Below, piece after piece: positions 23,696 through 37,915 of a stretch of DNA of 64,000 nucleotides. The position numbers were made by a program, and so were the translations under genes. Where the stretch lies: contig NW_027207273.1 in the NCBI RefSeq assembly GCF_963455315.2, positions 496,001 to 560,000 of the forward strand. Reading direction: 5' to 3'. The notes below the pieces were generated by a model, which did no database searches, was not told where the DNA came from, and saw nothing but the letters and a program-made list of their open reading frames with translations. Within the stretch, counting starts at the first letter, position 1. The number at the start of each line of letters is the position of its first letter. Source of the DNA: Globicephala melas (lineage: Eukaryota > Chordata > Mammalia > Artiodactyla > Delphinidae).

Positions 23696-25275
23696 AGGAC
23701 AGGCCATGGAGAACTGGGAGCCTTGTTATGCTGATGGGCGGGATGTAAATTGCCAACAGCCACTCGGGAGAAGTGTATGGTGTTTCCTGAAACATCTAAA
23801 AAACAAAGCAACAGAGCCTAGGGCACTTCCACTTATGGTCCTATAGCTTAGGGAAATGAAAATCAAAAAGACACAGCCACCCCAAAGTTTGGGACGGCTC
23901 TGTTTACAAGAACCTCGTTTACGGTACAAGTTCAATATCGCAGAAAGTGAAAAATGGATGAAGAAGTTGTGGTACTTACGTACAATGCAATATCACTCAG
24001 CAATGACATCTATGTCATCAGGCCCGTAGCAGCATAATGAGTGGATTCAGGTATGATGATTCTAACTGAAAGAAGTCACACAGAAAAAGAAACATCATAA
24101 GATATCACTAATACACGGAATGTAAACTTGTCTACACAGGAACTGGATTACCAAACAGAACAGGGTCTCAAATTTAGAAAACCAACTTATGCTTGCTTAA
24201 GGGGAAAGGTGAGTTGAGGTGCTGCATAAAACCAGAGATTGAAATGAGCACAGATAAAGTTCCTTAAGCCAAATATGGAATAGACAAGAGCTACTCCTTG
24301 CTCAACGAAATGGACTCAACCCCCCATATTAAACGCCTAAGAATGTACCTGACTAGTAAGTATCTTAAAACCTATGGATTGCTATGTCTCCGAAAGAGAA
24401 TCAAGCGTGTGTACAGGGGCATAAACGCAGCAGTGATAGGATTGGAGAGGTTCGGTGAGCTAATGAAGACCCTTTGAAGTCATATTGCATGGTACCCATT
24501 CCACGGGTCTCAACTCTCCAGGTTTAAGGGATTCTTCCTTCAGCTAAAACATGCATGTGGAACCCAGAGTATGATCAACCGTGTGATCGGGAGACGTGTT
24601 CAAATATGTCTCCGTTCTCGTCCCCTGGTACTCGGGTTCAACATTCCAGACGCTTTACTAACACTCTCTCGACTTGGAGAGTCAGTGCCTTTAACCTCCT
24701 GTTTGGCCCAGTTTGCAATTTCTGCAGAAGATGAACAGGAATAGGGAGAACCAATGAGAGACTAGCTGGAGGTGTCTGGACGGGCAAATTTAACTCTCAT
24801 TTCCCACCAGGAAGAGGAATTAACCAAAGGCTCAGCGTGCCGTGCCGGAACCACATTAGGGCCTGAAGCAATCCTGCGGTGTTGCGGCCAGCTCACAAGA
24901 AAGCGAGTTGAAGAAAGGAGCTCAGGGGCACTGTAATTCACAAACCTGCAGAGTTATAAATGACAGCTATCGTCCAAAAATATACTGAAGTAAGGCTGCC
25001 AAGAGGACTTGAAAGCAGGGCAGAATTGCAGGAAACCGATTTCAGGAGGTAGACTGGAATTGCATTGAAAGCATAGGAAAAGAGGCAGAACGTCCACAAT
25101 GATGCACTTGGCCAAAAAGGGCGTATGCGTTTTTTCCTGAATATATTCAGGAAAAAACGCATACGCCCTTTTTGGCCAACCAAGCAAGCTTGCAAAGGAA
25201 ATCTGCACTACAATGAAGTCTCACTTCCCCCCGGTCAAAAGGGCCATCTGAAAAAAGTGTAAAATCCAGAAAGGC
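23696..25275 (+). repeat. Satellite unit 16, type D
   Basis: D markers with 1030a and 1321a, but 841c instead of 841a. It starts the second pentamer round. Confidence 0.97.
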
Positions 25276-26855
25276 AGGACAGGCCATGGAGAACTGGGAG
25301 CCTTGTTATGCTGATGGGCGGGATGTAAATTGCCAACAGCCACTCGGGAGAAGTGTATGGTGTTTCCTGAAACATCTAAAAAGCAAAGCAACAGAGCCTA
25401 GGGCACTTCCACTTATGGTCCTATAGCTTAGGGAAATGAAAATCAAAAAGACACAGCCACCCCAAAGTTTGGGACGGCTCTGTTTACAAGAACCTCGTTT
25501 ACGGTACAAGTTCAATATCGCAGAAAGTGAAAAATGGATGAAGAAGTTGTGGTACTTACGTACAATGCAATATCACTCAGCAATGACATCTATGTCATCA
25601 GGCCCGTAGCAGCATAATGAGTGGATTCAGGTATGATGATTCTAACTGAAAGAAGTCACACAGAAAAAGAAACATCATAAGATATCACTAATACACGGAA
25701 TGTAAACTTGGCTACACAGGAACTGGATTACAAAACAGAACAGGGTCTCAAATTTAGAAAACCAACTTATGCTTGCTTAAGGGGAAAGGTGAGTTGAGGT
25801 GCTGCATAAAACCAGAGATTGAAATGAGCACAGATAAAGTTCCTTAAGCCAAATATGGAATAGACAAGAGCTACTCCTTGCTCAACGAAATGGACTCAAC
25901 ACCTCATATTAAACGCCTAAGAATGTACCTGACTAGTAAGTATCTTAAAACCTATGGATTGCTATGTCTCCGAAAGAGAATCAAGCGTGTGTACAGGGGC
26001 ATAAACGCAGCAGTGATAGGATTGGAGAGGTTCGGTGAGCAAATGAAGACCCTTTGAAGTCATATTGCATGGTACCCATTCCACGGGTCTCAACTCTCCA
26101 GGTTTAAGGGATTCTTCCTTCAGCTAAAACATGCATGTGGAACCCAGAGTATGATCAACCGTGTGATCGGGAGACGTGTTCAAATATGTCTCCGTTCTCG
26201 TCCCCTGGTACTCGGGTGCAACATTCCAGACGCTTTACTAACACTCTCCCGACTTGGAGAGTCAGTGCCTTTAACCTCCTGTTTGGCCCAGTTTGCAATT
26301 TCTGCGGAAGATGAACAGGAATAGGGAGAACCAATGAGAGACTAGCTGGAGGTGTCTGGACGGGCAAATTTAACTCTCATTTCCCACCAGGAAGAGGAAT
26401 TAACCAAAGGCTCAGCGTGCCGTGCCGGAACCACATTAGGGCCTGAAGCAATCCTGCGGTGTTGCGGCCAGCTCACAAGAAAGCGAGTTGAAGAAAGGAG
26501 CTCAGGGGCACTGTAATTCACAAACCTGCAGAGTTATAAATGACAGCTATCGTCCAAAAATATACTGAAGTAAGGCTGCCAAGAGGACTTGAAAGCGGGG
26601 CAGAATTGCAGGAAACCGATTTCAGGAGGTAGACTGGAATTGCATTGAAAGCATAGGAAAAGAGGCAGAACGTCCACAATGATGCACTTGGCCAAAAAGG
26701 GCGTATGCGTTTTTTCCTGAATATATTCAGGAAAAAACGCATACGCCCTTTTTGGCCAACCAAGCAAGCTTGCAAAGGAAATCTGCACTACAATGAAGTC
26801 TCACTTCCCCCCGGTCAAAAGGGCCATCTGAAAAAAGTGTAAAATCCAGAAAGGC
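25276..26855 (+). repeat. Satellite unit 17, type T
   Basis: 628t, no private change seen. Confidence 0.97.
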
Positions 26856-28435
26856 AGGACAGGCCATGGAGAACTGGGAGCCTTGTTATGCTGATGGGCG
26901 GGATGTAAATTGCCAACAGCCACTCGGGAGAAGTGTATGGTGTTTCCTGAAACATCTAAAAAGCAAAGCAACAGAGCCTAGGGCACTTCCACTTATGGTC
27001 CTATAGCTTAGGGAAATGAAAATCAAAAAGACACAGCCACCCCAAAGTTTGGGACGGCTCTGTTTACAAGAACCTCGTTTACGGTACAAGTTCAATATCG
27101 CAGAAAGTGAAAAATGGATGAAGAAGTTGTGGTACTTACGTACAATGCAATATCACTCAGCAATGACATCTATGTCATCAGGCCCGTAGCAGCATAATGA
27201 GTGGATTCAGGTATGATGATTCTAACTGAAAGAAGTCACACAGAAAAAGAAACATCATAAGATATCACTAATACACGGAATGTAAACTTGGCTACACAGG
27301 AACTGGATTACAAAACAGAACAGGGTCTCAAATTTAGAAAACCAACTTATGCTTGCTTAAGGGGAAAGGTGAGTTGAGGTGCTGCATAAAACCAGAGATT
27401 GAAATGAGCACAGATAAAGTTCCTTAAGCCAAATATGGAATAGACAAGAGCTACTCCTTGCTCAACGAAATGGACTCAACACCCCATATTAAACGCCTAA
27501 GAATGTACCTGACTAGTAAGTATCTTAAAACCTATGGATTGCTATGTCTCCGAAAGAGAATCAAGCGTGTGTACAGGGGCATAAACGCAGCAGTGATAGG
27601 ATTGGAGAGGTTCGGTGAGCAAATGAAGACCCTTTGAAGTCATATTGCATGGTACCCATTCCACGGGTCTCAACTCTCCAGGTTTAAGGGATTCTTCCTT
27701 CAGCTAAAACATGCATGTGGAACCCAGAGTATGATCAACCGTGTGATCGGGAGACGTGTTCAAATATGTCTCCGTTCTCGTCCCCTGGTACTCGGGTGCA
27801 ACATTCCAGACGCTTTACTAACACTCTCCCGACTTGGAGAGTCAGTGCCTTTAACCTCCTGTTTGGCCCAGTTTGCAATTTCTGCGGAAGATGAACAGGA
27901 ATAGGGAGAACCAATGAGAGACTAGCTGGAGGTGTCTGGACGGGCAAATTTAACTCTCATTTCCCACCAGGAAGAGGAATTAACCAAAGGCTCAGCGTGC
28001 CGTGCCGGAACCACATTAGGGCCTGAAGCAATCCTGCGGTGTTGCGGCCAGCTCACAAGAAAGCGAGTTGAAGAAAGGAGCTCAGGGGCACTGTAATTCA
28101 CAAACCTGCAGAGTTATAAATGACAGCTATCGTCCAAAAATATACTGAAGTAAGGCTGCCAAGAGGACTTGAAAGCGGGGCAGAATTGCAGGAAACCGAT
28201 TTCAGGAGGTAGACTGGAATTGCATTGAAAGCATAGGAAAAGAGGCAGAACGTCCACAATGATGCACTTGGCCAAAAAGGGCGTATGCGTTTTTTCCTGA
28301 ATATATTCAGGAAAAAACGCATACGCCCTTTTTGGCCAACCAAGCAAGCTTGCAAAGGAAATCTGCACTACAATGAAGTCTCACTTCCCCCCGGTCAAAA
28401 GGGCCATCTGAAAAAAGTGTAAAATCCAGAAAGGC
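26856..28435 (+). repeat. Satellite unit 18, type L
   Basis: 628c. Matches unit 13, five units (7,900 bp) away. Confidence 0.97.
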
Positions 28436-30015
28436 AGGACAGGCCATGGAGAACTGGGAGCCTTGTTATGCTGATGGGCGGGATGTAAATTGCCAACAGC
28501 CACTCGGGAGAAGTGTATGGTGTTTCCTGAAACATCTAAAAAACAAAGCAACAGAGCCTAGGGCACTTCCACTTATGGTCCTATAGCTTAGGGAAATGAA
28601 AATCAAAAAGACACAGCCACCCCAAAGTTTGGGACGGCTCTGTTTACAAGAACCTCGTTTACGGTACAAGTTCAATATCGCAGAAAGTGAAAAATGGATG
28701 AAGAAGTTGTGGTACTTACGTACAATGCAATATCACTCAGCAATGACATCTATGTCATCAGGCCCGTAGCAGCATAATGAGTGGATTCAGGTATGATGAT
28801 TCTAACTGAAAGAAGTCACACAGAAAAAGAAACATCATAAGATATCACTAATACACGGAATGTAAACTTGTCTACACAGGAACTGGATTACCAAACAGAA
28901 CAGGGTCTCAAATTTAGAAAACCAACTTATGCTTGCTTAAGGGGAAAGGTGAGTTGAGGTGCTGCATAAAACCAGAGATTGAAATGAGCACAGATAAAGT
29001 TCCTTAAGCCAAATATGGAATAGACAAGAGCTACTCCTTGCTCAACGAAATGGACTCAACCCCCCATATTAAACGCCTAAGAATGTACCTGACTAGTAAG
29101 TATCTTAAAACCTATGGATTGCTATGTCTCCGAAAGAGAATCAAGCGTGTGTACAGGGGCATAAACGCAGCAGTGATAGGATTGGAGAGGTTCGGTGAGC
29201 TAATGAAGACCCTTTGAAGTCATATTGCATGGTACCCATTCCACGGGTCTCAACTCTCCAGGTTTAAGGGATTCTTACTTCAGCTAAAACATGCATGTGG
29301 AACCCAGAGTATGATCAACCGTGTGATCGGGAGACGTGTTCAAATATGTCTCCGTTCTCGTCCCCTGGTACTCGGGTTCAACATTCCAGACGCTTTACTA
29401 ACACTCTCTCGACTTGGAGAGTCAGTGCCTTTAACCTCCTGTTTGGCCCAGTTTGCAATTTCTGCAGAAGATGAACAGGAATAGGGAGAACCAATGAGAG
29501 ACTAGCTGGAGGTGTCTGGACGGGCAAATTTAACTCTCATTTCCCACCAGGAAGAGGAATTAACCAAAGGCTCAGCGTGCCGTGCCGGAACCACATTAGG
29601 GCCTGAAGCAATCCTGCGGTGTTGCGGCCAGCTCACAAGAAAGCGAGTTGAAGAAAGGAGCTCAGGGGCACTGTAATTCACAAACCTGCAGAGTTATAAA
29701 TGACAGCTATCGTCCAAAAATATACTGAAGTAAGGCTGCCAAGAGGACTTGAAAGCAGGGCAGAATTGCAGGAAACCGATTTCAGGAGGTAGACTGGAAT
29801 TGCATTGAAAGCATAGGAAAAGAGGCAGAACGTCCACAATGATGCACTTGGCCAAAAAGGGCGTATGCGTTTTTTCCTGAATATATTCAGGAAAAAACGC
29901 ATACGCCCTTTTTGGCCAACCAAGCAAGCTTGCAAAGGAAATCTGCACTACAATGAAGTCTCACTTCCCCCCGGTCAAAAGGGCCATCTGAAAAAAGTGT
30001 AAAATCCAGAAAGGC
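28436..30015 (+). repeat. Satellite unit 19, type D
   Basis: 841a, 942t, 973t, 1030a, 1321a. Matches unit 14, five units away. Confidence 0.97.
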
Positions 30016-31595
30016 AGGACAGGCCATGGAGAACTGGGAGCCTTGTTATGCTGATGGGCGGGATGTAAATTGCCAACAGCCACTCGGGAGAAGTGTATGG
30101 TGTTTCCTGAAACATCTAAAAAGCAAAGCAACAGAGCCTAGGGCACTTCCACTTATGGTCCTATAGCTTAGGGAAATGAAAATCAAAAAGACACAGCCAC
30201 CCCAAAGTTTGGGACGGCTCTGTTTACAAGAACCTCGTTTACGGTACAAGTTCAATATCGCAGAAAGTGAAAAATGGATGAAGAAGTTGTGGTACTTACG
30301 TACAATGCAATATCACTCAGCAATGACATCTATGTCATCAGGCCCGTAGCAGCATAATGAGTGGATTCAGGTATGATGATTCTAACTGAAAGAAGTCACA
30401 CAGAAAAAGAAACATCATAAGATATCACTAATACACGGAATGTAAACTTGGCTACACAGGAACTGGATTACAAAACAGAACAGGGTCTCAAATTTAGAAA
30501 ACCAACTTATGCTTGCTTAAGGGGAAAGGTGAGTTGAGGTGCTGCATAAAACCAGAGATTGAAATGAGCACAGATAAAGTTCCTTAAGCCAAATATGGAA
30601 TAGACAAGAGCTACTCCTTGCTCAACGAAATGGACTCAACACCTCATATTAAACGCCTAAGAATGTACCTGACTAGTAAGTATCTTAAAACCTATGGATT
30701 GCTATGTCTCCGAAAGAGAATCAAGCGTGTGTACAGGGGCATAAACGCAGCAGTGATAGGATTGGAGAGGTTCGGTGAGCAAATGAAGACCCTTTGAAGT
30801 CATATTGCATGGTACCCATTCCACGGGTCTCAACTCTCCAGGTTTAAGGGATTCTTCCTTCAGCTAAAACATGCATGTGGAACCCAGAGTATGATCAACC
30901 GTGTGATCGGGAGACGTGTTCAAATATGTCTCCGTTCTCGTCCCCTGGTACTCGGGTGCAACATTCCAGACGCTTTACTAACACTCTCCCGACTTGGAGA
31001 GTCAGTGCCTTTAACCTCCTGTTTGGCCCAGTTTGCAATTTCTGCGGAAGATGAACAGGAATAGGGAGAACCAATGAGAGACTAGCTGGAGGTGTCTGGA
31101 CGGGCAAATTTAACTCTCATTTCCCACCAGGAAGAGGAATTAACCAAAGGCTCAGCGTGCCGTGCCGGAACCACATTAGGGCCTGAAGCAATCCTGCGGT
31201 GTTGCGGCCAGCTCACAAGAAAGCGAGTTGAAGAAAGGAGCTCAGGGGCACTGTAATTCACAAACCTGCAGAGTTATAAATGACAGCTATCGTCCAAAAA
31301 TATACTGAAGTAAGGCTGCCAAGAGGACTTGAAAGCGGGGCAGAATTGCAGGAAACCGATTTCAGGAGGTAGACTGGAATTGCATTGAAAGCATAGGAAA
31401 AGAGGCAGAACGTCCACAATGATGCACTTGGCCAAAAAGGGCGTATGCGTTTTTTCCTGAATATATTCAGGAAAAAACGCATACGCCCTTTTTGGCCAAC
31501 CAAGCAAGCTTGCAAAGGAAATCTGCACTACAATGAAGTCTCACTTCCCCCCGGTCAAAAGGGCCATCTGAAAAAAGTGTAAAATCCAGAAAGGC
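30016..31595 (+). repeat. Satellite unit 20, type T
   Basis: 628t. Matches unit 15, five units away. Confidence 0.97.
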
Positions 31596-33175
31596 AGGAC
31601 AGGCCATGGAGAACTGGGAGCCTTGTTATGCTGATGGGCGGGATGTAAATTGCCAACAGCCACTCGGGAGAAGTGTATGGTGTTTCCTGAAACATCTAAA
31701 AAACAAAGCAACAGAGCCTAGGGCACTTCCACTTATGGTCCTATAGCTTAGGGAAATGAAAATCAAAAAGACACAGCCACCCCAAAGTTTGGGACGGCTC
31801 TGTTTACAAGAACCTCGTTTACGGTACAAGTTCAATATCGCAGAAAGTGAAAAATGGATGAAGAAGTTGTGGTACTTACGTACAATGCAATATCACTCAG
31901 CAATGACATCTATGTCATCAGGCCCGTAGCAGCATAATGAGTGGATTCAGGTATGATGATTCTAACTGAAAGAAGTCACACAGAAAAAGAAACATCATAA
32001 GATATCACTAATACACGGAATGTAAACTTGTCTACACAGGAACTGGATTACCAAACAGAACAGGGTCTCAAATTTAGAAAACCAACTTATGCTTGCTTAA
32101 GGGGAAAGGTGAGTTGAGGTGCTGCATAAAACCAGAGATTGAAATGAGCACAGATAAAGTTCCTTAAGCCAAATATGGAATAGACAAGAGCTACTCCTTG
32201 CTCAACGAAATGGACTCAACCCCCCATATTAAACGCCTAAGAATGTACCTGACTAGTAAGTATCTTAAAACCTATGGATTGCTATGTCTCCGAAAGAGAA
32301 TCAAGCGTGTGTACAGGGGCATAAACGCAGCAGTGATAGGATTGGAGAGGTTCGGTGAGCTAATGAAGACCCTTTGAAGTCATATTGCATGGTACCCATT
32401 CCACGGGTCTCAACTCTCCAGGTTTAAGGGATTCTTACTTCAGCTAAAACATGCATGTGGAACCCAGAGTATGATCAACCGTGTGATCGGGAGACGTGTT
32501 CAAATATGTCTCCGTTCTCGTCCCCTGGTACTCGGGTTCAACATTCCAGACGCTTTACTAACACTCTCTCGACTTGGAGAGTCAGTGCCTTTAACCTCCT
32601 GTTTGGCCCAGTTTGCAATTTCTGCAGAAGATGAACAGGAATAGGGAGAACCAATGAGAGACTAGCTGGAGGTGTCTGGACGGGCAAATTTAACTCTCAT
32701 TTCCCACCAGGAAGAGGAATTAACCAAAGGCTCAGCGTGCCGTGCCGGAACCACATTAGGGCCTGAAGCAATCCTGCGGTGTTGCGGCCAGCTCACAAGA
32801 AAGCGAGTTGAAGAAAGGAGCTCAGGGGCACTGTAATTCACAAACCTGCAGAGTTATAAATGACAGCTATCGTCCAAAAATATACTGAAGTAAGGCTGCC
32901 AAGAGGACTTGAAAGCAGGGCAGAATTGCAGGAAACCGATTTCAGGAGGTAGACTGGAATTGCATTGAAAGCATAGGAAAAGAGGCAGAACGTCCACAAT
33001 GATGCACTTGGCCAAAAAGGGCGTATGCGTTTTTTCCTGAATATATTCAGGAAAAAACGCATACGCCCTTTTTGGCCAACCAAGCAAGCTTGCAAAGGAA
33101 ATCTGCACTACAATGAAGTCTCACTTCCCCCCGGTCAAAAGGGCCATCTGAAAAAAGTGTAAAATCCAGAAAGGC
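31596..33175 (+). repeat. Satellite unit 21, type D
   Basis: 841a, 942t, 973t, 1030a, 1321a. The last full D unit before the tetramer zone. Confidence 0.97.
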
Positions 33176-34755
33176 AGGACAGGCCATGGAGAACTGGGAG
33201 CCTTGTTATGCTGATGGGCGGGATGTAAATTGCCAACAGCCACTCGGGAGAAGTGTATGGTGTTTCCTGAAACATCTAAAAAGCAAAGCAACAGAGCCTA
33301 GGGCACTTCCACTTATGGTCCTATAGCTTAGGGAAATGAAAATCAAAAAGACACAGCCACCCCAAAGTTTGGGACGGCTCTGTTTACAAGAACCTCGTTT
33401 ACGGTACAAGTTCAATATCGCAGAAAGTGAAAAATGGATGAAGAAGTTGTGGTACTTACGTACAATGCAATATCACTCAGCAATGACATCTATGTCATCA
33501 GGCCCGTAGCAGCATAATGAGTGGATTCAGGTATGATGATTCTAACTGAAAGAAGTCACACAGAAAAAGAAACATCATAAGATATCACTAATACACGGAA
33601 TGTAAACTTGGCTACACAGGAACTGGATTACAAAACAGAACAGGGTCTCAAATTTAGAAAACCAACTTATGCTTGCTTAAGGGGAAAGGTGAGTTGAGGT
33701 GCTGCATAAAACCAGAGATTGAAATGAGCACAGATAAAGTTCCTTAAGCCAAATATGGAATAGACAAGAGCTACTCCTTGCTCAACGAAATGGACTCAAC
33801 ACCTCATATTAAACGCCTAAGAATGTACCTGACTAGTAAGTATCTTAAAACCTATGGATTGCTATGTCTCCGAAAGAGAATCAAGCGTGTGTACAGGGGC
33901 ATAAACGCAGCAGTGATAGGATTGGAGAGGTTCGGTGAGCAAATGAAGACCCTTTGAAGTCATATTGCATGGTACCCATTCCACGGGTCTCAACTCTCCA
34001 GGTTTAAGGGATTCTTCCTTCAGCTAAAACATGCATGTGGAACCCAGAGTATGATCAACCGTGTGATCGGGAGACGTGTTCAAATATGTCTCCGTTCTCG
34101 TCCCCTGGTACTCGGGTGCAACATTCCAGACGCTTTACTAACACTCTCCCGACTTGGAGAGTCAGTGCCTTTAACCTCCTGTTTGGCCCAGTTTGCAATT
34201 TCTGCGGAAGATGAACAGGAATAGGGAGAACCAATGAGAGACTAGCTGGAGGTGTCTGGACGGGCAAATTTAACTCTCATTTCCCACCAGAAAGAGGAAT
34301 TAACCAAAGGCTCAGCGTGCCGTGCTGGAACCAGATTAGGGCCTGAAGCAATCCTGCGGTGTTGCGGCCAGCTCACAAGAAAGCGAGTTGAAGAAAGGAG
34401 CTCAGGGGCACTGTAATTCACAAACCTGCAGAGTTATAAATGACAGCTATCGTCCAAAAATATACTGAAGTAAGGCTGCCAAGAGGACTTGAAAGCGGGG
34501 CAGAATTGCAGGAAACCGATTTCAGGAGGTAGACTGGAATTGCATTGAAAGCATAGGAAAAGAGGCAGAACGTCCACAATGATGCACTTGGCCAAAAAGG
34601 GCGTATGCGTTTTTTCCTGAATATATTCAGGAAAAAACGCATACGCCCTTTTTGGCCAACCAAGCAAGCTTGCAAAGGAAATCTGCACTACAATGAAGTC
34701 TCACTTCCCCCCGGTCAAAAGGGCCATCTGAAAAAAGTGTAAAATCCAGAAAGGC
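33176..34755 (+). repeat. Satellite unit 22, type T with altered 3' part
   Basis: 628t with 1115a, 1150t and 1158g. The same set recurs in unit 26. It opens the first tetramer round. Confidence 0.97.
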
Positions 34756-36335
34756 AGGACAGGCCATGGAGAACTGGGAGCCTTGTTATGCTGATGGGCG
34801 GGATGTAAATTGCCAACAGCCACTCGGGAGAAGTGTATGCTGTTTCCTGAAACATCTAAAAAGCAAAGCAACAGAGCCTAGGGCACTTCCACTTATGGTC
34901 CTATAGCTTAGGGAAATGAAAATCAAAAAGACACAGCCACCCCAAAGTTTGGGACGGCTCTGTTTACAAGAACCTCGTTTACGGTACAAGTTCAATATCG
35001 CAGAAAGTGAAAAATGGATGAAGAAGTTGTGGTACTTACGTACAATGCAATATCACTCAGCAATGACATCTATGTCATCAGGCCCGTAGCAGCATAATGA
35101 GTGGATTCAGGTATGATGATTCTAACTGAAAGAAGTCACACAGAAAAAGAAACATCATAAGGTATCACTAATACACGGAATGTAAACTTGGCTACACAGG
35201 AACGGGATTACCAAACAGAACAGGGTCTCAAATTTAGAAAACCAACTTATGCTTGCTTAAGGGGAAAGGTGAGTTGAGGTGCTGCATAAAACCAGAGATT
35301 GAAATGAGCACAGATAAAGTTCCTTAAGCCAAATATGGAATAGACAAGAGCTACTCCTTGCTCAACGAAATGGACTCAACACCCCATATTAAACGCCTAA
35401 GAATGTACCTGACTAGTAAGTATCTTAAAACCTATGGATTGCTATGTCTCCGAAAGAGAATCAAGCGTGTGTACAGGGGCATAAACGCAGCAGTGATAGG
35501 ATTGGAGAGGTTCGGTGAGCAAATGAAGACCCTTTGAAGTCATATTGCATGGTACCCATTCCACGGGTCTCAACTCTCCAGGTTTAAGGGATTCTTCCTT
35601 CAGCTAAAACATGCATGTGGAACCCAGAGTATGATCAACCGTGTGATCGGGAGACGTGTTCAAATATGTCTCCGTTCTCGTCCCCTGGTACTCGGGTGCA
35701 ACATTCCAGACGCTTTACTAACACTCTCCCGACTTGGAGAGTCAGTGCCTTTAACCTCCTGTTTGGCCCAGTTTGCAATTTCTGCGGAAGATGAACAGGA
35801 ATAGGGAGAACCAATGAGAGACTAGCTGGAGGTGTCTGGACGGGCAAATTTAACTCTCATTTCCCACCAGGAAGAGGAATTAACCAAAGGCTCAGCGTGC
35901 CGTGCCGGAACCAGATTAGGGCCTGAAGCAATCCTGCGGTGTTGCGGCCAGCTCACAAGAAAGCGAGTTGAAGAAAGGAGCTCAGGGGCACTGTAATTCA
36001 CAAACCTGCAGAGTTATAAATGACAGCTATCGTCCAAAAATATACTGAAGTAAGGCTGCCAAGAGGACTTGAAAGCGGGGCAGAATTGCAGGAAACCGAT
36101 TTCAGGAGGTAGACTGGAATTGCATTGAAAGCATAGGAAAAGAGGCAGAACGTCCACAATGATGCACTTGGCCAAAAAGGGCGTATGCGTTTTTTCCTGA
36201 ATATATTCAGGAAAAAACGCATACGCCCTTTTTGGCCAACCAAGCAAGCTTGCAAAGGAAATCTGCACTACAATGAAGTCTCACTTCCCCCCGGTCAAAA
36301 GGGCCATCTGAAAAAAGTGTAAAATCCAGAAAGGC
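34756..36335 (+). repeat. Satellite unit 23, type E
   Basis: E type: 406g, 448g, 456c. Also 85c, shared only with unit 27, and 1158g. Confidence 0.97.
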
Positions 36336-37915
36336 AGGACAGGCCATGGAGAACTGGGAGCCTTGTTATGCTGATGGGCGGGATGTAAATTGCCAACAGC
36401 CACTCGGGAGAAGTGTATGGTGTTTCCTGAAACATCTAAAAAGCAAAGCAACAGAGCCTAGGGCACTTCCACTTATGGTCCTATAGCTTAGGGAAATGAA
36501 AATCAAAAAGACACAGCCACCCCAAAGTTTGGGACGGCTCTGTTTACAAGAACCTCGTTTACGGTACAAGTTCAATATCGCAGAAAGTGAAAAATGGATG
36601 AAGAAGTTGTGGTACTTACGTACAATGCAATATCACTCAGCAATGACATCTATGTCATCAGGCCCGTAGCAGCATAATGAGTGGATTCAGGTATGATGAT
36701 TCTAACTGAAAGAAGTCACACAGAAAAAGAAACATCATAAGGTATCACTAATACACGGAATGTAAACTTGGCTACACAGGAACGGGATTACCAAACAGAA
36801 CAGGGTCTCAAATTTAGAAAACCAACTTATGCTTGCTTAAGGGGAAAGGTGAGTTGAGGTGCTGCATAAAACCAGAGATTGAAATGAGCACAGATAAAGT
36901 TCCTTAAGCCAAATATGGAATAGACAAGAGCTACTCCTTGCTCAACGAAATGGACTCAACACCCCATATTAAACGCCTAAGAATGTACCTGACTAGTAAG
37001 TATCTTAAAACCTATGGATTGCTATGTCTCCGAAAGAGAATCAAGCGTGTGTACAGGGGCATAAACGCAGCAGTGATAGGATTGGAGAGGTTCGGTGAGC
37101 AAATGAAGACCCTTTGAAGTCATATTGCATGGTACCCATTCCACGGGTCTCAACTCTCCAGGTTTAAGGGATTCTTCCTTCAGCTAAAACATGCATGTGG
37201 AACCCAGAGTATGATCAACCGTGTGATCGGGAGACGTGTTCAAATATGTCTCCGTTCTCGTCCCCTGGTACTCGGGTGCAACATTCCAGACGCTTTACTA
37301 ACACTCTCCCGACTTGGAGAGTCAGTGCCTTTAACCTCCTGTTTGGCCCAGTTTGCAATTTCTGCGGAAGATGAACAGGAATAGGGAGAACCAATGAGAG
37401 ACTAGCTGGAGGTGTCTGGACGGGCAAATTTAACTCTCATTTCCCACCAGGAAGAGGAATTAACCAAAGGCTCAGCGTGCCGTGCCGGAACCACATTAGG
37501 GCCTGAAGCAATCCTGCGGTGTTGCGGCCAGCTCACAAGAAAGCGAGTTGAAGAAAGGAGCTCAGGGGCACTGTAATTCACAAACCTGCAGAGTTATAAA
37601 TGACAGCTATCGTCCAAAAATATACTGAAGTAAGGCTGCCAAGAGGACTTGAAAGCGGGGCAGAATTGCAGGAAACCGATTTCAGGAGGTAGACTGGAAT
37701 TGCATTGAAAGCATAGGAAAAGAGGCAGAACGTCCACAATGATGCACTTGGCCAAAAAGGGCGTATGCGTTTTTTCCTGAATATATTCAGGAAAAAACGC
37801 ATACGCCCTTTTTGGCCAACCAAGCAAGCTTGCAAAGGAAATCTGCACTACAATGAAGTCTCACTTCCCCCCGGTCAAAAGGGCCATCTGAAAAAAGTGT
37901 AAAATCCAGAAAGGC
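36336..37915 (+). repeat. Satellite unit 24, type E
   Basis: 406g, 448g, 456c with 85g and 1158c. Matches units 28 and 32. Confidence 0.97.

Larger units (their letters stand above)
23696..31595 (+). repeat. Pentamer higher-order repeat D-T-L-D-T, round 2
   Basis: Units 16-20. The pattern then continues D-T (units 21-22) before changing to the tetramer. It can also be read as a mix of D-T dimers and D-T-L trimers. Confidence 0.85.
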
